A DNA stretch of 36,452 nt from Pseudolabrys sp. (GCA_030651965.1 JAUSBQ010000202.1:1-36452), one strand, 5' to 3'. Shown: positions 16,393-25,047, numbered from the stretch's first letter. Notes: generated by a model not told the origin, from the letters alone. Program-made: numbers and translations.

Positions 16393-17241
16393 ATGCCCGA
16401 AGTCCAAAGCCAAGGTAGCTCCGAAATCAGTTCTCTTGCCAGCCCGTCCATGGCCGCCAATACCGGCGAGCCACGCATCCGCGTCCGCGGCCTCGGCAAA
16501 CATTACGGCGCGCTCGAAGTGTTCCGCGACATCACCTTCGATGTCGGCAAACGCGAAATCGTCGCCATTGTCGGCCCGTCCGGCTGCGGCAAGACCACGC
16601 TGCTGCGCTGCATCGACGGCTTGCTGCCGCACGACGACGGCGAAATCCTGGTCGGCGAGACGCGCGTCACCGAGCCGATCGCCGGCGTCGCCATGGTGTT
16701 CCAGCATTTCGGCCTGTTTCCGTGGAAGACAGTGTCGGAGAACGTCGCCTACGGCCTGCGCATGGCGGGCGCGCCGAAGGCGGAGATCGCGCGCAAGGTG
16801 CCGGAGTTCATCAAGCTGGTCGGGCTTGCCGGATTCGAGAAGGCGTTTCCCTATCAGATGTCGGGCGGCATGCAGCAGCGCTGCGGCCTGGCGCGCGCGC
16901 TCGCCGTCGAGCCCAACGTGCTGCTGATGGACGAGCCTTTCGCGGCGGTCGATGCGCAGACGCGCGAGATCCTGCAATTCGAACTGCTGCGCATCTGGCA
17001 GGAGCGGCCGACCGCGATGGTGTTCGTCACCCATTCGATCGAGGAAGCCGTGCTGCTCGGCCATCGCGTCATCGTGCTCAAGGGCCGGCCGTCGAGCATT
17101 CACGAGACCATCGTCATCGACCTGCCGGAGCCGCGCACGCGCGACACCTTGCGGCATCCGCGCTTCGCCGAATTGCGCGAGCGCGTGTGGGGCACCTTGA
17201 TGCGCGAGGCGCGCGAAGCCGAATTCGTTCTCGAACGCTAG
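16393..17241 (+). CDS. ABC transporter ATP-binding protein, NitT/TauT type
   Basis: A 282-residue ATPase of the nitrate/sulfonate/taurine importer class. Walker A GPSGCGKT is at 61-68, the Q-loop Gln at 104, the signature MSGGMQQR at 156-163, Walker B LLMDEP at 177-182 and the switch His at 214 (THSIEEA). It powers import of a small solute together with the binding protein and two permeases encoded next. GAGGA lies six bases before the ATG at 16393. The N-terminal ~25 residues before the domain are variable. It is the first gene of the plus-strand operon ending at 21078. Confidence 0.94.
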   Translation: MPEVQSQGSSEISSLASPSMAANTGEPRIRVRGLGKHYGALEVFRDITFDVGKREIVAIVGPSGCGKTTLLRCIDGLLPHDDGEILVGETRVTEPIAGVAMVFQHFGLFPWKTVSENVAYGLRMAGAPKAEIARKVPEFIKLVGLAGFEKAFPYQMSGGMQQRCGLARALAVEPNVLLMDEPFAAVDAQTREILQFELLRIWQERPTAMVFVTHSIEEAVLLGHRVIVLKGRPSSIHETIVIDLPEPRTRDTLRHPRFAELRERVWGTLMREAREAEFVLER

Positions 17242-17289
17242 ACTAGAAGACGAACAAAAATACTTAAAACACCAATGGAGGAACTCACC

Positions 17290-18288
17290 ATGTTGCGCAG
17301 AACTCTCTTGCTGACGGCCGGCGCCGCCGTGCTGGCCGTGTCGCTTGCCGGCGCCGCGTCAGCGCAGGCGCCGAAGGTCACGGTCGCCATCCCCGGCATT
17401 CCGCCGATCTATTCGGTGACCATCATGTATGTCGCCGAGAAGCAGGGCTTCTTCAAGAAATACGGCGCCAACGCCGAGATCCGCCCGTTCGATAACGGCA
17501 CCGCCGCGGCGCGCGCGGTGGTCGCCGGCGACGTCGACCTGGCGTGGTCGCCGACCCCGCCGGTGATCAGCCAGGTGTCCAATGCCGACGTGCCGCTGGT
17601 CGCCATATACGGCATGCCGAACCCGGACTGGGTGATCGGCACCACCGAGACCGGCAAGACCTGCAAGGACATCGTCGGCCAGGACGTCGGCGTCGACTCG
17701 GTCGGCGGTGCGCGTTCGGTGGCGCTGCGCTCGATGCTGACCGGCTGCCAAGGCGTCAAGATCGAGGACACCAAGCAGGTCGCGCTCGGTTCCGGCGCCG
17801 GACCGGCGATGATCGCAGGAAGGCTGAAATATGCCGTGCTGCATCTCGACGATCTCGCCGCCATCGAAGCGCAGGGCCAGAAGCTGAATATCCTGCTGGC
17901 GATGAAGAACACCAACCCGACCAGCCATTATCTCGTGCTGGTCGCGCGCAAGGACAATCTCGCCGCCAAGCGCGATGCCATCGTCCGCACGGTCGCCGCC
18001 ATGATCGAGGCCGCGCGCTTCATGGAGGACCCGAAGAACGCCGACACCGTCGCCGAAATCGCCACCATCACCGGCAACAGCAAAGCCGTCGCCAAGGCCG
18101 CGCTGGTTGAATTCCTCAAGATCGACTTCTGGGCGCAGAAGGACGACGGCATGCCGAAGGCCAAGATCGAGGCGGTGTCGGCGCTGATGAAGCGGATCGG
18201 CAACATCAAGCCGGACAAGGAAGCGGTGTCGTACGACAAGTTCGTCGACACCAGCATCTGGAAAGATGCCAACGCGATGGTGAAGTAG
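17290..18288 (+). CDS. ABC transporter substrate-binding protein, NitT/TauT (SsuA/ThiY-like)
   Basis: A 332-residue periplasmic binding protein with a Sec signal peptide (basic MLRRT, hydrophobic core, cut near ASAQA). The mature part has the family layout: VTVAIPGIPPIYSVTIMYVAEKQGFFKKYG, then DLAWSPTPPVI, VGVDSVGGARSVALRSML, and LKIDFWAQKD near the end. Members bind taurine, sulfonates, nitrate, pyrimidine precursors or aromatic acids; the ligand here cannot be named. I chose the ATG at 17290 because GGAGGA (17277-17282) sits seven bases before it and the signal peptide starts there; the ATG at 17275 overlaps that site. Confidence 0.92.
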   Translation: MLRRTLLLTAGAAVLAVSLAGAASAQAPKVTVAIPGIPPIYSVTIMYVAEKQGFFKKYGANAEIRPFDNGTAAARAVVAGDVDLAWSPTPPVISQVSNADVPLVAIYGMPNPDWVIGTTETGKTCKDIVGQDVGVDSVGGARSVALRSMLTGCQGVKIEDTKQVALGSGAGPAMIAGRLKYAVLHLDDLAAIEAQGQKLNILLAMKNTNPTSHYLVLVARKDNLAAKRDAIVRTVAAMIEAARFMEDPKNADTVAEIATITGNSKAVAKAALVEFLKIDFWAQKDDGMPKAKIEAVSALMKRIGNIKPDKEAVSYDKFVDTSIWKDANAMVK

Positions 18289-18294
18289 TTTTCT

Positions 18295-18418
18295 GTCATT
18301 CCGGGGCGCGGGCCTGCGCGTCATTAACGCGCCGGCCCGCGAACCCGGAATCCAGACGCGCCGCTCCTAACAAGTTTCTGGATTCCGGGTTCGCACCTGC
18401 GGTGCGCCCCGGAATGAC
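18295..18418. repeat. Nested inverted repeat inserted within the ABC operon
   Basis: The outer arms GTCATTCCGGGGCGC (18295-18309) and GCGCCCCGGAATGAC (18404-18418) are perfect 15-mers. The inner arms, 18339-18356 and 18377-18394, are perfect 18-mers (GCGAACCCGG start, TTCGC end). It lies between the binding-protein stop and the first permease start and would form a very stable hairpin in the mRNA. It belongs to the same palindromic family as other repeats in the window. Confidence 0.85.
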
Positions 18419-18431
18419 GAGGAAGTACTAA

Positions 18432-19184
18432 GTGCTCAACACCGCCCTCCGCCGCCACGGCCCGTTCTGGTTCAGCATCTTTGCCGGCATCGCCATCTGG
18501 GAGATCGCCGGGCGCTCGGCGAGCCAAGCCTTCATGGTGCCGTTCTCGACGACGATTGCGCAGCTCTGGCGCCTGATCCTGTCGGGCGAGTTCATTCGCC
18601 AGTTTCTGTCGTCGGCCGAACTGTTCCTGACCGGCTTTACACTCGCGCTTGCGGTCGGCATGCCGCTCGGCATGCTGCTGGCGCGCGCGCGCACGTTGCG
18701 GGTCGGGCTCGAGCCCTACATCATGATCCTCTACGCCACGCCGATGGTGGCGCTGATCCCGTTCATCCTGTCGATGATGGGCTTCGGCTTCGCACCCAAG
18801 GTGCTGGTGGTGTTTCTGTTCGCCGTATTTCCGGTCTTGTACAACACGGTCGAGGGCGCGCGCTCGATCAAGCCGGAAATGATCGAGGTCGCGCATTCGT
18901 TCCGCTCGACCGAATGGGCGCTGTGGCGCGACGTGATGGTGCCCTACACGCTGCCCTACACCATGACCGGCGTGCGCCAGGCGATCGGCCGCGCGCTGGT
19001 CGGCATGATCGCGGCGGAGTTCTTCCTGAGCTCGACGGGTCTCGGCCAGCTCATCATGACCGCGTCGCAGAATTTCGACACCGCCGGCGTGTTCGCCTCG
19101 GTCTTCGTCATCGCGCTGATCGGTGTCGGCCTGATGCGGCTGGGCTTGGCAATCGAGCGCCACTTCGCGCGCTGGCGGCAGTGA
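18432..19184 (+). CDS. ABC transporter permease 1, NitT/TauT type
   Basis: A 250-residue inner-membrane permease with about six transmembrane helices. The cytoplasmic EAA loop, which contacts the ATPase, reads EMIEVAHSFRSTEWALWRDVMVPYTLPY. The start is GTG at 18432 with GAGGAAG upstream; there is no ATG at the family start. It is separated from the binding-protein gene by the inverted repeat, and the next permease starts two bases after its stop. Two different permeases in one operon suggest a heterodimeric channel. Confidence 0.92.
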   Translation: MLNTALRRHGPFWFSIFAGIAIWEIAGRSASQAFMVPFSTTIAQLWRLILSGEFIRQFLSSAELFLTGFTLALAVGMPLGMLLARARTLRVGLEPYIMILYATPMVALIPFILSMMGFGFAPKVLVVFLFAVFPVLYNTVEGARSIKPEMIEVAHSFRSTEWALWRDVMVPYTLPYTMTGVRQAIGRALVGMIAAEFFLSSTGLGQLIMTASQNFDTAGVFASVFVIALIGVGLMRLGLAIERHFARWRQ

Positions 19185-19186
19185 TC

Positions 19187-20005
19187 ATGTCAGTCTCCAC
19201 CATCGCCGCCGCCGCAACGCCTTCCAAACGGCCCGTCGCCGGGCGCGCGCCGGGCGCGTTCTGGCCGCGCTTCATCGTCGGCGCCGTCATCCTGCTGTCG
19301 TGGGAATTCGTCGTGCGCGCCTTCGCGCCGCCTTACGTCGCCAAGCCGAGCACGACTTTGATGGCGATCCCGCGCGTCTTCGCCGATCCGGCGTTCCAGA
19401 CCGCGACCTTGAGCACGCTGACCGCCGTCGCCCAGGGCCTCGGCATCGCCCTGGTGTTCGGCACCGTCATCGGCCTCTTGATGGGCCGAAGCCAGGCCAT
19501 GGAGCGCGGCTTCCGCCATTACGTCAACGGCTTCTTCGCCATGCCGATGATCGTGGTGCTGCCGCTGTTCTCGCTGTGGTTCGGCTATTCGGCGCAGACG
19601 CGCATCGCCACCATCATCTTCGCCGCTCTGTTCTCGATCATCATCAACGTCGCCGATGGCGCCCGTTCGGTGCCGCGCGAATATCTCGAAGTGGCGAAGG
19701 CGTTCCGCGCCAGCCGCATCAGCGTGCTGTTCGGCATCGTGTTGCCGGCCTCAATGCCGTATCTGCTGGCTGGCTTTCGGCTGGCCGCCGGCCGCGCGCT
19801 GATCGGCGCGGTGGTGGCGGAGTTCTTCCTGTCGATCGGCGGGCTCGGCTATTACATCCTGTACAATTCGCGTTCCTACAAGCATTCGGAAGCCTTCGTT
19901 GGCGTGCTGCTGCTGGCCGCCTTCGGCGTCTGCTTCGAGCTTCTGGTGGTCTGGGTCACCCGTCGCTTCATGCCGTGGTACCGGCGCGAGGATAAATCCG
20001 CCTAA
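19187..20005 (+). CDS. ABC transporter permease 2, NitT/TauT type
   Basis: A 272-residue permease. After a ~20-residue Ala/Pro-rich N-terminus come six predicted membrane helices, starting at FIVGAVILLSWEFVV. The EAA loop is EYLEVAKAFRASRISVLFGIVLPASMPY. The frame is open well upstream, inside permease 1, but the ATG at 19187, two bases after the permease 1 stop, gives a normal-length protein, so I chose it. It likely pairs with permease 1 and the ATPase at 16393. Confidence 0.92.
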   Translation: MSVSTIAAAATPSKRPVAGRAPGAFWPRFIVGAVILLSWEFVVRAFAPPYVAKPSTTLMAIPRVFADPAFQTATLSTLTAVAQGLGIALVFGTVIGLLMGRSQAMERGFRHYVNGFFAMPMIVVLPLFSLWFGYSAQTRIATIIFAALFSIIINVADGARSVPREYLEVAKAFRASRISVLFGIVLPASMPYLLAGFRLAAGRALIGAVVAEFFLSIGGLGYYILYNSRSYKHSEAFVGVLLLAAFGVCFELLVVWVTRRFMPWYRREDKSA

Positions 20006-20016
20006 GAGGAATCTCC

Positions 20017-21078
20017 ATGTCATCCGACCCCGCACTCACGTCGGCCATCGCCCATTGGGGCGCGCGCTTCGTCGCCAATGGCGTGGTGCTGACCGACTTC
20101 GAGGAAGTCACCGCGTCGATGAAATCCTACGACGACTGGTGCAGCGCCTGGTCGGCGCGCGCCGCGCATCACGAAAAGATCGCGCAGGAGGCGATGGCGA
20201 AGAAGCACTTCCTCACCGCCGGCGAATGCTTCCAGCGCGCCGGCGTCTACTACCACTTCGCGGCGTTCCTGTTCGTCAACGACGTGCCGCAGATGAAGGT
20301 GGCGCATATGAACGCGGTCGCCTGCCGCCGGGCGGCGCTGCCCTATCTCACCCCACCGGGCGAGCGCGTCGAAATTCCCTACGAGGGCAAGACGCTCTAC
20401 GGCATCCTGCGCAAGCCAATCGGCGTCACCAGGCCGCCGGTGATGGTGATGGCGGTCGGCCTCGATTCGACCAAGGAAGAAACCGAAGCCTACGAGGCGC
20501 CATTCCTGGCGCGCGGCGTCGCCATTCTGGTGTTCGACGGCCCCGGCCAGGGCGAGGCGCAATACGATCTGCCCATTCGCGGCGACTACGAAAAACCGGT
20601 GAAGGCCGTGATCGACTTTATCGGCACGCGCGCCGACCTCGACAGCGACCGCGTCGGCATGTGGGGCGTCAGTCTCGGCGGCTATTACGCGCCGCGCGCG
20701 GCGGCGCACGACAAGCGCATCAAGGCCTGCATTGCGCTTGGCGGCCCGTTCAATTGGGGCGCGGCCTGGGACGGCCTGCCGGCGCTGACGCGCGAGGCGT
20801 TCCGCGTACGCAGCCATGCCAGGACGCCGGAAGAAGCGCGCAAGAACGCGGCGACTCTGTCGCTCGAAGGCATCGCGGCGAACATCACCTGCCCCATCTT
20901 CATCGTCAACGGCCGGCTCGACCGCATCGTGCCGCCAGGCGACACCGAGCGGCTGGCACGCGAGGTCAAGGGCGAGGCCGAACTGATGATGATCGAGGAC
21001 GGCAACCACATCGCCAACAACCGCGGCTACCGCTGGCGTTCGCAGAGCGCGGACTGGATGCGGGAGAAGCTGGGGTAG
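20017..21078 (+). CDS. Alpha/beta hydrolase, 2,6-dihydropseudooxynicotine hydrolase-like
   Basis: A 353-residue hydrolase: an N-terminal helical part (1-110), then an alpha/beta-hydrolase core. The catalytic triad can be assigned as Ser219 (GVSLGG), Asp302 (NGRLDRIVPP) and His331 (DGNHIANN). The long helical N-terminus and triad spacing resemble the carbon-carbon-bond hydrolase acting on 2,6-dihydropseudooxynicotine in nicotine degradation, and FrsA-like esterases. The actual substrate is unknown. GAGGAA lies upstream of ATG 20017. As last gene of the importer operon it probably attacks the imported compound or an early intermediate. Confidence 0.88.
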   Translation: MSSDPALTSAIAHWGARFVANGVVLTDFEEVTASMKSYDDWCSAWSARAAHHEKIAQEAMAKKHFLTAGECFQRAGVYYHFAAFLFVNDVPQMKVAHMNAVACRRAALPYLTPPGERVEIPYEGKTLYGILRKPIGVTRPPVMVMAVGLDSTKEETEAYEAPFLARGVAILVFDGPGQGEAQYDLPIRGDYEKPVKAVIDFIGTRADLDSDRVGMWGVSLGGYYAPRAAAHDKRIKACIALGGPFNWGAAWDGLPALTREAFRVRSHARTPEEARKNAATLSLEGIAANITCPIFIVNGRLDRIVPPGDTERLAREVKGEAELMMIEDGNHIANNRGYRWRSQSADWMREKLG

Positions 21079-21090
21079 ACCCAACCGCCG

Positions 21091-21156
21091 CTCATTCCCG
21101 CGAAAGCGGGAATCCAGCAACTGCTAGAACTGGACCCCCGCCTACGCGGGGGTGAG
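21091..21156. repeat. Two short palindromic repeat units in tandem
   Basis: ATTCCCGC/GCGGGAAT (21094-21101/21106-21113) and CCCCCGC/GCGGGGG (21135-21141/21146-21152), each with a 4-nt loop, are flanked by CTGGA and GTGAG-type ends. They lie between the convergent hydrolase and RidA genes and could end transcription from both sides. Same family as 15458-15484 and 26491-26518. Confidence 0.8.
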
Positions 21157-21177
21157 CGGAAATTGTTGTGCCGACGG

Positions 21178-21615
21178 CTAAGCCTTCTTCGGAATCGCGA
21201 CGATCATGTCCAGTTCGACGCGCGCGCCGGGCGACGAGAGCTGGTTGATGCAGATGGTCGTCGAGGCCGGCTTCCAGTCGCCGAAGTAAGGCGCCATCGC
21301 CTTGCTCATGCCGTCCATGTCGCGAATGTCGGTCAGGTACTTGGTGATCTTGACGACGTCGGTCCACGACGCGCCAACGCTGTCCAGCACTTCCTTGGCG
21401 GCGGCCATTGCCCGCTGCACCTGCTCGGTGATGCCGATCGGATGCTGATGCTCTTCGTCAACATGCGGATGAAAATGATAGAGCGGCGACGGCGTCACGC
21501 CGGAGACGAACATCAGATCGCAGGCGCCGACGATGCGCACCGCCGGCGCGTAGGGCATGTCCTTGGCGCGCGCCGGATTGGGCTGAATGGTCTCGACCGT
21601 GTAGGCGTTGCTCAT
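21178..21615 (-). CDS. RidA (YjgF/YER057c/UK114) family deaminase-like protein
   Basis: A 145-residue protein of the Rid family, cytosolic trimers that hydrolyse reactive enamines and imines to ketones and ammonia. Features include APAVRIVGACDLMFVSGVTP, QVQRAMAAAKEVLDSVGASWTDVVKITKYLTDI and a C-terminal INQLSSPGARVELDMIVAIPKK. The Arg of the active site that binds the carboxylate is kept (GARVELDM). Longer than RidA itself, it looks like one of the pathway-specific Rid subfamilies. It is the last gene of the second importer operon, 31 bases after the permease, suggesting the pathway makes an enamine or imine. Confidence 0.92.
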   Translation of the reverse strand: MSNAYTVETIQPNPARAKDMPYAPAVRIVGACDLMFVSGVTPSPLYHFHPHVDEEHQHPIGITEQVQRAMAAAKEVLDSVGASWTDVVKITKYLTDIRDMDGMSKAMAPYFGDWKPASTTICINQLSSPGARVELDMIVAIPKKA

Positions 21616-21646
21616 GACATTTCTCCGCGTTCGTCAGTTTTTGAAA

Positions 21647-22441
21647 TCAGGCGAGCCGCCAGCGGCCCAGCTTCTTGTCGATGAAATCCTGCGTCTTGGT
21701 GACGACGATGCCGAGCGTGGCCAGCACGATCAGCACGGCGAAAACCTGCTCGGTCTCGAGGATCTGTCCCGACAGATATAGCCGCGCACCAAGCCCGAGC
21801 TTGCCGACCACCATTTCGGCGGCGACCACCAGGATGATCGAGACGCCGAGGCCGAGCCGGATGCCGGCAAAGATCGACGGGATCGCGCTCGGCAGCAGTA
21901 CGCGGCGGACGATCTGCTGCGCCGAAGCGCCGAGATCGCGCGCCGCCAGCACCAGGCCCGGATCGCACTGCCGGACGCCGAGCACGGTGTTGATGACGAT
22001 CGGGAAGATCGCGCCGAGGAAACTGATGGTCAGCATGAAGGGGCCGCCGGTGCCGAGCCAGATGACCAGCAGGGGGATCAAAGTCACCTTGGGCAACGGA
22101 TACAGCATCGCGATGAACATGTCGGCAATGGCGCGCACGCGAAACGAGGTGGCGATCCAGATGCCGAGGCCGGTGCCGATCACGACCGCGAGGCCGAAGC
22201 CGGCGAAGATCCGCCACAACGTCCAGCCGAGATCGACGATAAGGGCGCCGTTGCGGAACATATCGATCAGCGAGACGACGATCTGGGTCGGGCGCGGCAA
22301 ATAAAGCGGCGAGACGCCGGAGATGCGCGCCGCGAGTTCCCAGACGACAATGACCAGGATCACCGAGCCCCAGCCGAGAACGCGCTCATCGTCGTACCAG
22401 ACCCAGCGCGGCTTGGGTTCAATGCCCGGGGTCATGGTCAT
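21647..22441 (-). CDS. ABC transporter permease 3, NitT/TauT type
   Basis: A 264-residue membrane permease with about six helices, starting near WGSVILVIVVWELAARI. The EAA loop is VLAARDLGASAQQIVRRVLLPSAIPSIFAG. The frame continues upstream into the ATPase gene, but the ATG at 22441 overlaps the ATPase stop (ATGA), the usual coupled arrangement, so I chose it. It belongs to the minus-strand operon of binding protein, ATPase, permease and RidA. Confidence 0.93.
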   Translation of the reverse strand: MTMTPGIEPKPRWVWYDDERVLGWGSVILVIVVWELAARISGVSPLYLPRPTQIVVSLIDMFRNGALIVDLGWTLWRIFAGFGLAVVIGTGLGIWIATSFRVRAIADMFIAMLYPLPKVTLIPLLVIWLGTGGPFMLTISFLGAIFPIVINTVLGVRQCDPGLVLAARDLGASAQQIVRRVLLPSAIPSIFAGIRLGLGVSIILVVAAEMVVGKLGLGARLYLSGQILETEQVFAVLIVLATLGIVVTKTQDFIDKKLGRWRLA

Positions 22442-23250
22442 GCCCCTTCGCTTTCGATGATCATGGCGCGCATGACTTCGTCGCGCAGCATGCCGTAGAT
22501 GCGGTCGAACAGAACCGCATATTGCGGTTCGTGCGTGGTCGCGAGACTGCGCGGGCGCGGCAGCGAAACGTCGATCTGATCGCAGACCCGGCCCGGCCGC
22601 GCCGTCATGACAATGATCCTGTCGGCGAGGAGAATGGCTTCCTCGATCGAATGGGTCACAAGGATTGCCGTCGTGCCGCTGGTCTCGACCAGCTTCGACA
22701 ACTGCTCCTGCAAGACCAGACGGGTCTGCGCGTCGAGCGCGCCGAACGGCTCGTCGAGCAGCAGCACATCCGGCTCCATCACCAAGGCGCGGGCGATGCC
22801 GACGCGCTGGCGCATGCCGCCGGACAATTGCCGGGGAAAGCGGTTTTCGAAGCCGTTGAGATCGACGGCGGCGATGGCCTTGCGGGCGCGCGCATCGCGC
22901 TCGACGCGCGGCACGCCGGCGAGATCGAGCCCGAAAGCGACGTTCTCGAGAACCGTGAGCCACGGAAACAGATTGAACGCCTGCCAGACGGTCGCCATCG
23001 CCGGGCGCGATGTCTCGGTGCCGGAGGCGATTTCGACGAAACGCAGGCGGCCTTGCGTCGGATTGAGAAAGCCGCGCGCGATTTGCAGCAGGGTGCTCTT
23101 GCCGCAACCGCTCGGGCCGATCAAGGCGGTGACCTTGCCCGGCTCGAAGCGGCAACTGACATCCTGCAGCGCCACGGTCGGCGCGTCGGTCTGGGCTCCG
23201 AAGACCAGACCGACGCTTTCGATTTCGACCGCTACCGCGGGACTCGTCAT
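22438..23250 (-). CDS. ABC transporter ATP-binding protein, NitT/TauT type (second importer)
   Basis: A 270-residue ATPase. Walker A GPSGCGKS is at 45-52, the Q-loop at 90, the signature LSGGMRQR at 142-149, Walker B LLLDEP at 163-168 and the switch His at 200. It overlaps the permease start by four bases, showing translational coupling. It is clearly distinct from the ATPase at 16393 in sequence, so this is a second transporter rather than a duplicated gene. Confidence 0.95.
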   Translation of the reverse strand: MTSPAVAVEIESVGLVFGAQTDAPTVALQDVSCRFEPGKVTALIGPSGCGKSTLLQIARGFLNPTQGRLRFVEIASGTETSRPAMATVWQAFNLFPWLTVLENVAFGLDLAGVPRVERDARARKAIAAVDLNGFENRFPRQLSGGMRQRVGIARALVMEPDVLLLDEPFGALDAQTRLVLQEQLSKLVETSGTTAILVTHSIEEAILLADRIIVMTARPGRVCDQIDVSLPRPRSLATTHEPQYAVLFDRIYGMLRDEVMRAMIIESEGA

Positions 23251-23272
23251 GACAAGTCCACCTTCAGGAACA

Positions 23273-24340
23273 TCAGCCGAACGGATTCGACTTGGCGAGT
23301 TGTGCGTTGGCCTCGACGGCCGGCGACAGGTCGAACAGTTGTTCCTTGGTCACCGATCCGCTGACCAGCTTCATGGTGTCGGTCCAGAACTTGCCCTGCG
23401 CCATGCAGGAATCGACGTTGGGCATGCCGTCTTCATTGAACCAGGTCCAGCGCGGCGCGGCGGCTTCGATCAACGGCGCTGGCACCTTGGTGGCCTCGTT
23501 GATGATCTTGATGATCGCCGGGTCCTTGCTGGCGGCGGCCTTGTTGTAGAGGCGGCCGGCATAAGTGTGCACCATGGCGAAGCGCGTCGCGGCCGATTTG
23601 TTGTCAGCAAGGAACTTCGTCGACATCGCCCAGCAGGCAAGCTGCGTGCCCGGCTCGATATCCCAGCCGGCGCAGACCAGTTTGCCGAAGTTGTTTTTCT
23701 CGACGAGGAAGCCGAGCGGCAGCGGGATGTTGGCGACATCGGCCTGCCCCGCGCCCATCGCCTTGACGATATCCGGATAACCGAGACCGGTGTTCCAGGT
23801 GACGTCGGTGCGCGGATCGAGACCCGCCTTCTGCGCGGCGCGGCCGAGCAGATACTGATCGATGCCGCCGGGCGCCTGCAGCGCGACGCGCTTGCCCTTG
23901 AGCAATGCGAACTTGTCCTTGCCGGTCAGGCCGGCAGCGACCATGGCGTTGCTGGCGGCGATCGCCATCGAGCCGGAGCCCGGCTTTTCCGAGCCGCGAT
24001 CGAGGATGAGCTTGTACGGCGCGCCCTTGCCGATGGCGTTGAACAGGCCGGCGCTCAGCGTCGACACCGTGGTATCGAGTTCGCCGGCGACCAGCGCCGG
24101 GATCGCGAGAACGCCGTCATTGAAATAGACCAGTTCGACGTCGAGGTTGACTTTCTCGAACAGGCCCAACGCCTTGGCGACGAAGATGGGTCCCGAGGAA
24201 ATCAGCGGCACGACGCCGATACGAATTTTCGTCTTCGGCGCCTGCGCGAAACCGCGGCTCGGAAGTGCGCCGGCCAGACCGGCCGAAAGACCGAGCGCGG
24301 CGGCGCCTTGCATCAAGTGTCTGCGATTGAAACTGGACAT
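23273..24340 (-). CDS. ABC transporter substrate-binding protein, Tat-type signal (second importer)
   Basis: A 355-residue NitT/TauT-type binding protein. The N-terminus MSSFNRRHLMQGAAALGLSAG carries a twin-arginine motif and hydrophobic stretch, cut near GFAQA, so export by the Tat system is likely. The mature part shows KTKIRIGVVPLISSGPIFVAKALGLFEKVNLDVELV, typical of the family. I chose ATG 24340, with GGAGC upstream, over an in-frame upstream codon. It is first gene of the minus-strand operon and divergent from the MarR gene, with the operator palindrome between them. Confidence 0.92.
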   Translation of the reverse strand: MSSFNRRHLMQGAAALGLSAGLAGALPSRGFAQAPKTKIRIGVVPLISSGPIFVAKALGLFEKVNLDVELVYFNDGVLAIPALVAGELDTTVSTLSAGLFNAIGKGAPYKLILDRGSEKPGSGSMAIAASNAMVAAGLTGKDKFALLKGKRVALQAPGGIDQYLLGRAAQKAGLDPRTDVTWNTGLGYPDIVKAMGAGQADVANIPLPLGFLVEKNNFGKLVCAGWDIEPGTQLACWAMSTKFLADNKSAATRFAMVHTYAGRLYNKAAASKDPAIIKIINEATKVPAPLIEAAAPRWTWFNEDGMPNVDSCMAQGKFWTDTMKLVSGSVTKEQLFDLSPAVEANAQLAKSNPFG

Positions 24341-24407
24341 ATTGTGCTCCGCTGAAAACTGTTGTTGAAGCCGGCACGTACATTTCGGAAAGATAGAGTT
24401 TATTCCC

Positions 24408-24453
24408 TTGACCCCCACCAGCCTGATAACGAATTATCTTCAAGTCAAGATAA
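24408..24453. promoter_or_regulatory. MarR-type operator over the divergent promoter region
   Basis: TTATCTT (24434-24440) and AAGATAA (24447-24453) form a perfect palindrome with a 6-base centre. A second, overlapping palindrome joins GATAA (24425-24429) to TTATC (24434-24438). TTGACC (24408-24413) is a possible -35 for the MarR gene, placing the operator over the -10 and start of transcription. The spacing and AT-rich arms fit MarR-family dimers, so autorepression and control of the importer operon by the neighbouring regulator is the simplest reading. Confidence 0.65.
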
Positions 24454-24468
24454 AATGGAAAGCGGCGA

Positions 24469-25047
24469 ATGCCCGAAGTTAAGGCGCAACCGACCCCGGA
24501 CACCGGCGACACCCTCGACCGCTTCATGGCGGAATGGAGCGCCGAGCGGCCCGATCTCGACTTCGACTACCTGGCGACCGTCGGGCGCATCCTGCGCGTG
24601 TCGGCGCATCTGCGCGACAACATGGATTCCTGGCTGGCGCCGTTCGGCCTGACCTGGGAAATGTTCGATTTGCTGGCGTCGTTGCAGCGGTCGGGCGGCA
24701 AGACGGGCTTACGGCCGACCGACCTTTACGAAGCCTGCATGCTGTCGTCGGGCGCCATGACCAACCGCGTCGACCGCGCCGAAAAGCTCGGTTACGCGGT
24801 GCGCCAGCCCGATCCGGACGACGGCCGCGCGACGCGCATCGCGCTGACCAAGCGCGGCCGCGGGCTCACCGAAAAGGCGATGACCGAACACGCCACCCGC
24901 GCCGGCGAGATTTCGCACCGGCTGACGGCCAAGGAGCAGGCGCAGCTTGCCGGGCTGCTGCGCAAGATGCTGCTGTCCCTGGAAGAAGCGCCGGTCGCGG
25001 CGCCGCGCAAATCGTCCGCGAACGGCCGCCGGGCGGCGCTGGCCTGA
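24469..25047 (+). CDS. MarR-family transcriptional regulator
   Basis: A 192-residue winged-helix regulator. The N-terminal helix region (25-60) forms the dimer interface. The DNA-binding part reads LTWEMFDLLASLQRSG, RPTDLYEACMLSSGAMTNRVDRAEKLGYAVRQPDPDDGRATRIALTKRG, with the wing D-x-R-A/x-x-x-I/L signature (DDGRATRIALT). MarR proteins usually repress until a small aromatic or other ligand releases them. The start is ATG at 24469, 16 bases after the operator palindrome. The C-terminal 30 residues are basic and low in complexity. It probably senses the compound handled by the surrounding importers and lyase. Confidence 0.95.
   Translation: MPEVKAQPTPDTGDTLDRFMAEWSAERPDLDFDYLATVGRILRVSAHLRDNMDSWLAPFGLTWEMFDLLASLQRSGGKTGLRPTDLYEACMLSSGAMTNRVDRAEKLGYAVRQPDPDDGRATRIALTKRGRGLTEKAMTEHATRAGEISHRLTAKEQAQLAGLLRKMLLSLEEAPVAAPRKSSANGRRAALA

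Noticed and set aside
18914-19186. Upstream extension of permease 2 into permease 1
   Set aside because: It overlaps the verified frame of permease 1; a normal start lies two bases after the permease 1 stop.
22442-23155. Upstream extension of permease 3 through the ATPase gene
   Set aside because: It is the out-of-frame reading of a clear ATPase; the ATGA overlap gives the proper start.
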